41,820 nt of DNA from the NCBI GenBank assembly GCA_022822265.1, contig JAJECA010000052.1, positions 1-41,820 of the forward strand, written 5' to 3'. The position numbers and the translations under genes are program-made. Shown piece by piece: positions 32,889 to 41,051 of the stretch (positions are counted from its first letter, which is position 1; each line of letters begins with the position of its first letter). Below the pieces are notes generated by a model. That model had not been told where the DNA came from, ran no database searches, and saw nothing but the letters and a program-made list of their open reading frames with translations. The stretch is from Acidimicrobiia bacterium. GTDB taxonomy: Bacteria; Actinomycetota; Acidimicrobiia; Acidimicrobiales; Bin134.

Positions 32889-34084
32889 CGTCGCCCGCCC
32901 CGAGTCATCTTCAGCCCGGTCCAGGCCACGATCTCCCGCTGGACCTCGTTCACGCCGCCGCCGAAGGTGTTGATCTGAGCGGTGCGGGCCGCGGCCTCCA
33001 CCCGGCCAGCCAGCAAGGCACCTGGGCTTCCCTCTCGGATGTGGGCACCCGCTCCCAGTACTCCCAAAAGCAGGTGATAGATGTCGCTCACCGCCTCCGT
33101 GCCGTACACCTTCACCGCCGACGCCCGGGCCGGGGTCAGCGAATCGGCGGCCACCGCGGCGGCCATCTGCCAGTTGAGCAGCTTCATAGCCTCCAACTTG
33201 GCGTGGCACCGGGCTAGATCCATCTGCACCCATCCCTGGTCCAGCACCGAAGCCTCGGCCCCGTCGCCAGCCAGCGTTACAGCCGGAGTGTCAGCCGCCC
33301 ATGCCGCCACTTCGTCATAAAGCTGGAACGACAGCGCCCCCACCGCGGCCAGTCCCACCCGCTCGTGGTTGAGTTGGCTGGTGATGAGCTTCCACCCCTC
33401 GTTCTCGGCGCCCACCAGGTTGGCAACCGGTACCCGCACCTCGTCGTAGTAGGTGGCCGTGGTGGTGGCGTTGCCCACGGTGACGATCGGGGTATGGGAA
33501 AAACCGGGGCTGTCGGTAGGCACAATGATGATGGAGATGCCCTTGTGGTTGGGAGCATCGGGATTGGTCCGGCAGGCCAGCCAGATGTAATCGGCTTCGT
33601 TGGCCCCCGAGGTGAATATTTTCTGGCCGCTGATCACCCATTCGTCACCGTCTCGCACCGCCCGGGTAGTGAGCGACGCCAAGTCAGTGCCCGCCCCCGG
33701 CTCGCTGTAGCCGATGGCGAACTGGATTTCACCGGCCAGAATGCCGGGCAGATAGGCCGCCTTGTGCTCTTCGGAGCCGTGGGCCATGAGCGTCGGGCCC
33801 ACGGTGTTGAGAGTCACGAACGGCATCGGACAGCCCGACCGCTGGGCCTCGTCGAAGAAGATGAACTGGTCGATGACCGACCGGCCCTGGCCGCCGTAAG
33901 CCTTGGGCCAGCCGATGCCCAACATGCCGTCCCGCCCCAGTTGGCGGAAGATCTCCAGCCGGACCGGGCTGGTCTCGTGAGCCCCCATGAGGGCCTCGCG
34001 CACCTCGTCGGTCATCAGACCGGCGAAGTACGCCCTCAGCTCAGAACTGAGAGCGCGCTGTTCGTCTGTGTAGTCGAGATGCAC
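32885..34084 (-). CDS. Acyl-CoA dehydrogenase, first subunit of a pair
   Basis: 399 aa. It starts MHLDYTDEQRALSSELRAY and has GWPKAYGGQGRS, FAIGYSEPGAGTDLASL (FAD-site region), DEWVISGQKIFTSGANEADYIW (in parts) and INTFGGGVNEVQREIVAW at the C-terminus. In FadE28/29-like enzymes only one subunit carries the catalytic base and FAD contacts come from both. Translationally coupled to the gene at 31752. Probably oxidises an acyl-CoA in lipid, steroid or alicyclic acid metabolism rather than in the cat pathway. Confidence 0.87.
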   Translation of the reverse strand: MHLDYTDEQRALSSELRAYFAGLMTDEVREALMGAHETSPVRLEIFRQLGRDGMLGIGWPKAYGGQGRSVIDQFIFFDEAQRSGCPMPFVTLNTVGPTLMAHGSEEHKAAYLPGILAGEIQFAIGYSEPGAGTDLASLTTRAVRDGDEWVISGQKIFTSGANEADYIWLACRTNPDAPNHKGISIIIVPTDSPGFSHTPIVTVGNATTTATYYDEVRVPVANLVGAENEGWKLITSQLNHERVGLAAVGALSFQLYDEVAAWAADTPAVTLAGDGAEASVLDQGWVQMDLARCHAKLEAMKLLNWQMAAAVAADSLTPARASAVKVYGTEAVSDIYHLLLGVLGAGAHIREGSPGALLAGRVEAAARTAQINTFGGGVNEVQREIVAWTGLKMTRGGRR

Positions 34085-34148
34085 CGAGTCGCGACGCTAC
34101 CAACGCCGGTGGTGCAGCACCGTTTTGGAAGGGATGAGACGCGGTGGA

Positions 34149-34520
<372 letters not shown>

Positions 34521-34595
34521 CTATCAGGTCAATACAAAAGAGGCAACAACTAAGGAATAGCCGGTATTTTCCCAAATATTGTGCTTTATGCATCA

Positions 34596-34610
34596 GTACA
34601 TTAGTACAAT
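34596..34610 (+). promoter_or_regulatory. GntR-gene operator and leaderless -10 box
   Basis: GTAC-ATTA-GTAC (34596-34607) is a palindrome overlapping TACAAT (34605-34610), a TAnnnT -10 box. The GTG start follows 6 nt later (34617). Binding would block the promoter, so autorepression and a leaderless transcript are likely. Confidence 0.55.
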
Positions 34611-34616
34611 GTCGGT

Positions 34617-35012
34617 GTGCGGATTTGGATAGACGAGAGCTCGCGAATCCCGCCCTATGAGCAGCTTCGGGCCCAGCTCCGATTGATGGTGTCGTCGGGC
34701 CGGCTCAAGCCCCGCGAGCGGCTGCCGCCCATCCGGTCGCTGGCCGCAGAACTGGGCCTGGCCCCGGGAACGGTGGCTCGGGCCTATCGGGAACTGGAAT
34801 GGGAGGGAATCATGGAGGGCCGAGGCCGGGCCGGCACGTTCGTGGTTGACGAGCCCCCGGTGGCGTTCTCAGTGGTGGAACGACAACTGGCCGACGCCGC
34901 CGAGGCCTTCGCCGCAGAAGCCGATCGTCTGGGTGTGGGCCAACAAGCTGCCCTGTCAGCCTTGGAGACCACCTTTGCCTCCCGTTCCGACCCCGAACAG
35001 GATTCCGGCTAG
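34617..35012 (+). CDS. GntR-family regulator, YtrA-type
   Basis: 131 aa: a GntR winged helix (RIPPYEQLRAQLRLMVSSG, LPPIRSLAAELGLAPGTVARAYRELE in parts, GRGRAGTFV) followed by only a short helical tail of about 50 residues. Such short members (YtrA subfamily) usually repress adjacent transporter genes. No ABC transporter lies next to it. Autoregulation through the GTAC palindrome is likely. Start GTG 34617, probably leaderless. Confidence 0.85.
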   Translation: MRIWIDESSRIPPYEQLRAQLRLMVSSGRLKPRERLPPIRSLAAELGLAPGTVARAYRELEWEGIMEGRGRAGTFVVDEPPVAFSVVERQLADAAEAFAAEADRLGVGQQAALSALETTFASRSDPEQDSG

Positions 35013-35037
35013 CCCCTCTCCCTTGACCAGAGCCTGC

Positions 35038-35820
35038 TCAGCCCAACACCACCGAGGGGTCGGGCACCAGGTCGCGGGCCAACCACTGGAACATCCGCCA
35101 GCCGTTGTCCGCCGAGAACAGCGAGGCCTCGACTTCTTTGGCCGCCTCCTCGCTGATGGGTTTGGCATCAGGGGCTTTCACATGCACCTCGGCCACCCGC
35201 TCGGCAGCCACAAACCACCCCACGGCCTCGCCCGGTGAGCGCCCCCCGGTGAGCAGCCCGTGATTGCGGAGGATGCACACCCGGCTGGGGCCCATGGCCT
35301 GGGCGATGGCCTCGCCGCCATCGACATCGTTCACCTCAAGGTTGTCGCCGTCGTAGAGCGATTGGTCGAACACAAAAGCGCACGACTCCTGGCTGATAGC
35401 CCGAAACAGCTCCACGTTGGCCGACCACGGCGTGCCGTAGGGAGTGTGGGTGTGAGCAGCCGAGGCTAGATCGGGGCGGGCGTTCAGGATCGGCCAGTGG
35501 ATGTGGTACGCCGCGAAGTTGACCCCGTTTTCGAGGGGACCGGCCACGCCCTGGCCGTCGGGGCCCACCAGAGTGAGGTTGTCGATGGTGGCATCGCCGA
35601 AGCGGATGCCGTAACCCAGCACCCAGAAGTGGTCGGTGAGGATCGGGTCGCGGGCGGTGATGTGGCCGTCGCCAGTTTGCCCCCAGCGCATGGCGGCAAA
35701 GATGCGATAGCCAATGGCCGCCTCCCACTTGCGCAGAAGGCGAAGATCCTCAAGATCGGTTACCACAGGAGGGGCGGCGTCATAGGTGACGCCCGGATAC
35801 CGGTCTAGCGCCAGTGCCAT
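35038..35820 (-). CDS. Class II aldolase/adducin-family protein
   Basis: 260 aa. Zinc ligands in the histidines of AAYHIHWPIL, SAAHTHTPYGTPWS and ILRNHGLLTGG, and an acidic residue nearby. Members include fuculose-phosphate aldolases, decarboxylases and unknown hydroxy-acid enzymes; the substrate here is unknown. Start set at ATG 35820; TTG 35826 is two codons upstream. Convergent with the GntR gene. Confidence 0.82.
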   Translation of the reverse strand: MALALDRYPGVTYDAAPPVVTDLEDLRLLRKWEAAIGYRIFAAMRWGQTGDGHITARDPILTDHFWVLGYGIRFGDATIDNLTLVGPDGQGVAGPLENGVNFAAYHIHWPILNARPDLASAAHTHTPYGTPWSANVELFRAISQESCAFVFDQSLYDGDNLEVNDVDGGEAIAQAMGPSRVCILRNHGLLTGGRSPGEAVGWFVAAERVAEVHVKAPDAKPISEEAAKEVEASLFSADNGWRMFQWLARDLVPDPSVVLG

Positions 35821-35881
35821 GGCCAAATGATACTTGTGGAATGAGCAGATGAATACCCCTTGGACTGACTAGAACTGTGCC

Positions 35882-36538
35882 ATGGCCCATCTGAATCTGA
35901 GCGCCGATGAGGTGCTCACCACCACCCGAGCGGTGCGTCGGCGGCTGGACACCTCCCGGCCGGTGGCACCGGAGCTGATCACCGAGTGCTTGGAGATTGC
36001 CGTGCAGGCCCCCACGGGATCGAACCGGCAGAACTGGCGGTTCATGGTGGTTACCGAGCCCGATCTCATAGCAGCGCTGGCCGACCTGTACCGCCGAGCC
36101 GGTGAGGTGGCCGGCGACTATCTGGGCGTGCTCCCCCGGCTGGAGGTGCCGGACCCAGCGCAGCTGGAGGCCGCAAACGAGAAGATGTACGCCTCGGCCG
36201 GCCACTTGTCCGCCCATCTTCACGAGGTGCCGGGAATGCTGATTCCGTGTCTGGTGGGACGGGTTTGGGACCATCCCCCGGTAACGGTGGCCTCCCATGT
36301 GGGCTCTGTCATCCAAGCGGCGTGGTCGTTCATGCTGGCTGCTCGGGAGCGGGGCATCGGCACGGTGTGGACCACCATCCATCTCTGCTACGAGCAAGAG
36401 GCGGCTGAGTTGCTAGGCATCCCCTACGACGAAGTCATGCAGCTCGCCCTCATCCCGTTCGCCCACACCATCGGCACCGACTTCCGCCCCGCCCGCCGCG
36501 AGCCCCTGGAACTGGTCACCCGCTGGAACCGCTGGTAG
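35882..36538 (+). CDS. Nitroreductase-family flavoprotein
   Basis: 218 aa. TTRAVRRRLDTSRPV and CLEIAVQAPTGSNRQNWRFMVV are the typical FMN-phosphate binding segments; RARERGIGTVW-like sequence (LAARERGIGTVWTTI) and LLGIPYDEVMQLALIPFAH follow. FMN-dependent reductase of nitro compounds, quinones or similar. The next gene (PPOX fold) lies 22 nt downstream in the same direction. Confidence 0.87.
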   Translation: MAHLNLSADEVLTTTRAVRRRLDTSRPVAPELITECLEIAVQAPTGSNRQNWRFMVVTEPDLIAALADLYRRAGEVAGDYLGVLPRLEVPDPAQLEAANEKMYASAGHLSAHLHEVPGMLIPCLVGRVWDHPPVTVASHVGSVIQAAWSFMLAARERGIGTVWTTIHLCYEQEAAELLGIPYDEVMQLALIPFAHTIGTDFRPARREPLELVTRWNRW

Positions 36539-36560
36539 AGCATCCCTCTAGGATCCTCCC

Positions 36561-36968
36561 ATGGACCCAGCACAGGCTCTGGACTATGTCCGGGAGAACA
36601 CCAATGCCGTACTAGCCACCGCAAGAACTGATGGCACCCCGCAGATGTCGCCGGTCACCTTGGCGGTGGTGGGCGACACGGTGGTGATGAGCACCCGGGA
36701 AACGGCCTACAAGACAAAGAACCTTCGCCGCGACCCCCGCAGCTGGCTGTGCGTGTTCCCCCGCAACTTCTTCGGCGACTGGGTGCAGATCGAATGCCAG
36801 GCTGAGATCATCTCCGGACCGGATGCGCTGGAGCCACTGGTCGAGTACTACCGCACTTTGCGGGGCGAGCACCCCGACTGGGACGAATACCGCCAAGCCA
36901 TGGTCGATGACCAGCGCTGCCTGGTGAGGTTCCACATCCTCCGCGCCGGCCCCGACCGCTCGGGCTGA
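36561..36968 (+). CDS. PPOX-class F420-dependent oxidoreductase
   Basis: 135 aa, split beta-barrel: NAVLATARTDGTPQMSPVTLAV, VVMSTRETAYKTKNLRRDPR (phosphate-binding Lys/Arg), GDWVQIECQAEII. This is the small actinobacterial PPOX family that binds F420 or FMN. Likely co-transcribed with the nitroreductase; substrate unknown. Confidence 0.85.
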   Translation: MDPAQALDYVRENTNAVLATARTDGTPQMSPVTLAVVGDTVVMSTRETAYKTKNLRRDPRSWLCVFPRNFFGDWVQIECQAEIISGPDALEPLVEYYRTLRGEHPDWDEYRQAMVDDQRCLVRFHILRAGPDRSG

Positions 36969-36985
36969 CCTTTGGAAGGCGCTGG

Positions 36986-37810
36986 TCAGCCTTCGTCGAC
37001 TATGCGCCGCAGCTTTTTGTCGAATTTTGCCCGGTAGTTGAGATCGTGCCGGTGGGCGTCCCTCTTCTCCTCGAATAGCGCATCGATCAGCCCCGACATC
37101 TGCCCGGAGGTCTTGAGGAGGGGGATCACCTGCCGGTGGTCAATGCCCCGCTCGTCCAGCAACTTCTTCACAAGGTCAACCTGGCGGCTGCTCGGCGGAT
37201 TGGTCGAGCCTCGGGAGACCCGCCTCATGGCTTGCTGGCTTCTCTCCCGCCAACCTTGGTTGGACGCCTGGATCAAGTCCACCGCGGTGCCCTTGCTCCA
37301 CTCGGCGGCCAAGTGCTGCGCCAGCGCCAGGGTTGCCGCCGCGTCCGATCCTGCGTCATGGGCTTTCTGCTCTATGCCCAACTCTTGGCACAGCGTGGTC
37401 AGGCGGTACGACTTGGTCCGCTCCGGCCACACCAGATGGGCCATCCGCAGCGTGCACCCGATCGACCCAAAGGCCGGCTCGGGCTGCTCGTAGTGGGTCA
37501 TGGCAGAGTTGATGCAATTGAGATCGAATTCCGCATTGTGGGCAATGACAGTCCGCCCGCCAATGAAATCAACCGCTTTGGCCCAAACCTCCGGAAACCC
37601 TGGTGACGCCACCGTGTCTTCTGCCGTGATGCCGTGGATACCCACATTCTTGATGTCGTATCGATTGCCGGGTGGCTTAACGAGCCACGACCGCGAGTGG
37701 ATTTTGCCGTCGAGAATCGCGGCAACCCCCACCTGACAGACGCTGCTCGGGCTGCTGGTGGCCGTCTCGACATCCACCGCGGCCACACCGGCCAAATCGA
37801 CTCGACTCAA
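36986..37810 (-). CDS. DnaQ-like DEDDh 3'-5' exonuclease
   Basis: 274 aa. Exo I GVAAVDVETATSSPSS, Exo II VIAHNAEFDLNCINS and Exo III KAHDAGSDAAATLAL with the DEDDh histidine. A further ~90-residue C-terminal region (QQAMRRVSRGS, LLDERGIDHRQVIPLLK) is not a recognised nuclease part. Either a proofreading-like exonuclease or an RNase; function not resolved. Convergent with the PPOX gene. Confidence 0.82.
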   Translation of the reverse strand: MSRVDLAGVAAVDVETATSSPSSVCQVGVAAILDGKIHSRSWLVKPPGNRYDIKNVGIHGITAEDTVASPGFPEVWAKAVDFIGGRTVIAHNAEFDLNCINSAMTHYEQPEPAFGSIGCTLRMAHLVWPERTKSYRLTTLCQELGIEQKAHDAGSDAAATLALAQHLAAEWSKGTAVDLIQASNQGWRERSQQAMRRVSRGSTNPPSSRQVDLVKKLLDERGIDHRQVIPLLKTSGQMSGLIDALFEEKRDAHRHDLNYRAKFDKKLRRIVDEG

Positions 37811-37972
37811 ACTCCGCCCTTCCAGATTCGAGCTGACCTCGAATCATCGAGCCAACCCCCATCGTTGCTGCGCCCAAAAGTTACATCGCCATTCCATGAC
37901 ACGCCTATGTCGGACATCGGGGGCCCACTGAGGATTCACATCAGGGCCACGTATGGCACCTGGGGTCGAGAT

Positions 37973-39196
37973 TCAATTGCGCAGAACAGGATTGTGCTGG
38001 GCTAGCTGGTAGGTGGTGGTTCCGAAATCGGGAAAGGGATCCGGAGGGGCCTTGATTTTGTTGCGACCCGACGGATCTTGATCGACCTGCCAGTTGCAGT
38101 CGTGGACCAGGTGATGGCACCCGGGGCAGAGCTGGGCGAGATTGGGAATGTCCGTGGGCCCGTCGTCTAACCAATGCTGTATGTGGTGGGCCTCGCACCG
38201 TTCAGGCGGCGCATGACAACCGATGCACCCTCCATCGCGAGCAGCGAGCATCATCCGCTGGGCCAAAGAAGCCGACCGCTGAGACCGGCCCAGCCACAAC
38301 GGCTGGCCCCTGGCATCGGAAAACGCTGTGTACACATCGGCATCGTCCACAAACCGAGCCAACATCTCTGGAGGCACCGGCTGCCCATCGTCGAGCCGGG
38401 GCTGGCCGAGCTCACCAGTGAAGGCGTCATATTCGGAAATGATCAGAAGCGACGCTGGCGCCGCTCGCTGTGGGCCGTCGCGGGTAATCAGCTGCAAGAG
38501 TGCGTCAGCGTTTCGCTGCAAGTACGTGATCTTGCTGTCAGGCTTCTCTTCCCGGCGAAACGCCTCAGCCATCTTGGCCAGGGCCATGCTGGCCCGGCGA
38601 CCGGCCATGTAGTCGAAGTGGGCATACAGTTTCCACGACCCGTCGGGCTCTTGAGTGATCGACGCCTGGCGATCCTCGTGCTGCTGCTTGTACTTGGTGT
38701 AGTCCCGGACCTCAGCCCGCTCCCGGCGCAATGCGTAGCGAGACAACAGATCAGCTGGCACCGCCTTGGCGTCATTCAAGATGACCTCTTCGCTGCGGTA
38801 GTCGGGCTTCCCAGCCAATCGGTCAATCACCCGAGCATGGCCCGAGGTGATCTCGCCCGCAGCCAACGCCTCCAGCGTCGCCGGAAACTGCTCCGACAAC
38901 GACACCGCCAACTTCACATCCGAGCTCGCCCGCCCCGCCGACTCCAACACCCGCTCGCGCAATACAGCCGACGCAGCCCGGGACGTACTCCTACGAGCCC
39001 GCTCAGCCAAAGCCTCAGCCAATTTGCCCTCAATCATCGATCGAGCCCGACCAAGTTGCTCGACACGATCATCCAAGTCATCAAGCGGCATTTCTCCGAC
39101 ATCAGCACGAATAACACGAAAAACAATCTCCGGCTCTAAGACATCGATATCGGTGCCAAAATCGGCTATCGCACCCATTGCGCCAGCGATTTCCAT
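37973..39196 (-). CDS. DUF222-HNH endonuclease
   Basis: 407 aa. N-terminal DUF222-type helical domain (GRARSMIEGKLAEALAERAR, GEITSGHARVIDRLAG) and a C-terminal HNH nuclease: GGCIGCHAPPERCEAHHIQHW with zinc Cys pair, then LCPGCHHLVHD. These proteins are abundant, often repeated in actinobacterial genomes, and linked to mobile elements. Start at ATG 39196; an in-frame TTG at 39226 would add ten residues. Next to the CRISPR locus but separated by 340 bp. Confidence 0.85.
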   Translation of the reverse strand: MEIAGAMGAIADFGTDIDVLEPEIVFRVIRADVGEMPLDDLDDRVEQLGRARSMIEGKLAEALAERARRSTSRAASAVLRERVLESAGRASSDVKLAVSLSEQFPATLEALAAGEITSGHARVIDRLAGKPDYRSEEVILNDAKAVPADLLSRYALRRERAEVRDYTKYKQQHEDRQASITQEPDGSWKLYAHFDYMAGRRASMALAKMAEAFRREEKPDSKITYLQRNADALLQLITRDGPQRAAPASLLIISEYDAFTGELGQPRLDDGQPVPPEMLARFVDDADVYTAFSDARGQPLWLGRSQRSASLAQRMMLAARDGGCIGCHAPPERCEAHHIQHWLDDGPTDIPNLAQLCPGCHHLVHDCNWQVDQDPSGRNKIKAPPDPFPDFGTTTYQLAQHNPVLRN

Positions 39197-39539
39197 GTCG
39201 ACGAGAATACTGGCTACCTGTGACAATTACTCTGACGTGATCCCAATTTGAGATGTACGGAACCACCATCCTTCGGTGGCATTATCCGGCGGCCCTCCTA
39301 CACAGTTGAGTTGCAAAGGATAACTCCTGTCGGGCTGAGTTACTCTTATTCTCCTTTCATCTTTATGCTGATAGCCGAAGACCCAATACCGTTGGTTCAC
39401 GCATCGAGCCGGTTTCGCTAGATGAAGAGTGAAAAATTGGCAACCATTGAGATCGATCTTATCACGCCCAAGTCAAACTCGATCCGGAACTAGAACGCCT
39501 GTTGTAGTGGTTGGGCTTGGCTGCAGGGAAGGCAGATCT
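39197..39539. other. Gene-free stretch before the CRISPR array
   Basis: No convincing ORF. It contains a short hairpin CCACC-ATCCTTC-GGTGG (39264-39280) and one isolated copy of CCCAATACC (39382-39390), the element seen in the aromatic island. It is less GC-rich than the genes to the left. The CRISPR trailer end lies at its right border. Confidence 0.5.
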
Positions 39540-40578
39540 GTATTTCCTTGAAGGGAGAGTTCAGATCTCCCGAACATGAAGACCAGCGCCCGTATGACCA
39601 AAATGGCACCTCTCCAATGAGGGGGGGGTTCTGAAGCCCCCCGAATGTGGCTAGCGTTCATCAAGCACCAGAGTCGATTCGCGCTTCAATGAAGGGGGCC
39701 CTTAAACCCCTCGAACGAGCTTGAGGTTCTTGAACGCGTGGGCCTCGTCGATACTTCAATGAAGGGGGGGCTCTATATCCCCCCGAACAAGGATAGGCAT
39801 ATCAAGTAAGGATTAGCATATGGCTGCTTCAATGAAGAGGGGGCTCTATATCCCCCCGAACTGAGCCCGAGCTGGCCGACAGCGTGGTGAACCTGAGCTT
39901 CAATGAAGGGGGGGCTCTATATCCCCCCGAACGCGACGTTTTCTGGATGTGGGTGATGAGGTCCTTGCGGCTTCAATGAAGGGGGGGCTCTATATCCCCC
40001 CGAACGCGACACCGCCGGCGACGACTGGCTCTACCTAACCGCTTCAATGAAGGGGGGGCTCTATATCCCCCCGAACGGGGATCATCTTCGGGGTGTGGGA
40101 GGTGCTGCACGAGCTTCAATGAAGGGGGGGCTCTATATCCCCCCGAACCAGAATGCAGAGTCTCTATGGACAGGAGCTATATCAGCTTCAATGAAGGGGG
40201 GGCTCTATATCCCCCCGAACCTGTAAGTGTTTTGCAAAAACACTATTCACTAGTAGGCTTCAATGAAGGGGGGGCTCTATATCCCCCCGAACTGAGGGTG
40301 TACGACTACGACCCGGCGGAAATACCCGGCTTCAATGAAGGGGGGGCTCTATATCCCCCCGAACTCAGAAGCTGCGCGATGAGGGTGCCATGCTGGCGGC
40401 GCTTCAATGAAGGGGGGGCTCTATATCCCCCCGAACCCGAGCGCGTCGGCTAGGGTTGGGGCCATGGCCTTGCTTCAATGAAGGGGGGGCTCTATATCCC
40501 CCCGAACCCGGAGAGATCGACACGCTCATCGACCACGTTCTTGCTTCAATGAAGGGGGGGCTCTATATCCCCCCGAAC
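39540..40578 (-). CRISPR. CRISPR array, 15 repeats (first ones decayed), 36-nt repeat
   Basis: Repeat unit 36 nt, plus-strand form starting GCTTCAATGAAG, then a G-run, CTCTATAT, a C-run and CGAAC. On the minus strand it starts GTTCGGGG and ends TTCATTGAAGC, the normal 3' end of many repeats, with a stem of G6/C6 around an 8-nt loop. Eleven perfect or nearly perfect repeats end at 39932, 40005, 40076, 40148, 40220, 40292, 40364, 40436, 40507, 40578 and (one change) 39861; 39753-39788 has one base changed. Three more at the left end (about 39540-39575, 39611-39646, 39683-39716) are increasingly degenerate. Spacers are 35-37 nt, all different. Decay at the left and cas genes at the right place the leader on the right, so transcription is on the minus strand. 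Effector genes are not in the window, so the subtype is not assigned. Confidence 0.95.
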
Positions 40579-40748
40579 GGCTCGCTTTAATCGTCCGCAG
40601 TGACCTGCCGGTATGCGGATGCTTGCGAGCGGTTGTGGTTAGGAAGCATTTTTTCGGTCATATTCAGTTGTCAAGGAGCGCCATATCGCCTGTATTCATG
40701 CGGTTTCGAGCGCTGCCGGGTACTTTAGAGCCCACCTCAGCGCTCGCA
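40579..40748 (-). promoter_or_regulatory. Probable CRISPR leader
   Basis: 170 bp between the intact repeat end and cas2. AT-richer than the rest (stretches such as AAGCATTTTTTCGGTCATATTC in parts), with no convincing gene. It should hold the array promoter and the integration site. Assigned by position and array polarity. Confidence 0.55.
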
Positions 40749-41048
40749 TCACAGAATGACTGGGCCACTAGTCGGCAGGGGGACGGAAACTCCCATGAAC
40801 TGAAAGCAGTCTCTGCCCCTCTGGCTCGGGTCACCGATGTCGATCATAGCAATGGAGTCTTCAGCGTGATGGATGATCTCTCCTAGCTCGGTCTTCATGG
40901 CAATCAACTCCATAGCATCGAGGTCGCAAATGAACACGCTGTATTGCATCGGCCAGCCGTAGCCCACCATCGTCTTGTGAACCTTCCTGAGGCGCTTGGG
41001 ATCACGGATGTCGTATGCCACCAAGAACCTCTTGCGTCCCTGTGCCAT
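40749..41048 (-). CDS. cas2: Cas2
   Basis: 99 aa. Ferredoxin-like core with the metal-binding Asp in RFLVAYDIRDPKRL, then VHKTMVGYGWPMQYSVFICDLD and ELGEIIHHAEDSIAMIDIGD. Dimeric spacer-acquisition protein that joins Cas1. It starts 3 nt after the cas1 stop in the same operon, transcribed toward the array. Confidence 0.92.
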   Translation of the reverse strand: MAQGRKRFLVAYDIRDPKRLRKVHKTMVGYGWPMQYSVFICDLDAMELIAMKTELGEIIHHAEDSIAMIDIGDPSQRGRDCFQFMGVSVPLPTSGPVIL

Positions 41049-41051
41049 GGG

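Noticed and set aside
39382..39390. CCCAATACC copy near the CRISPR array as a regulon site
   Set aside because: No gene of the island is near; a single 8-9 bp match is expected by chance.
40166..40453. ORF with repeated GFNEGGALYPPE-like peptides
   Set aside because: It is the CRISPR repeat translated; no real protein.
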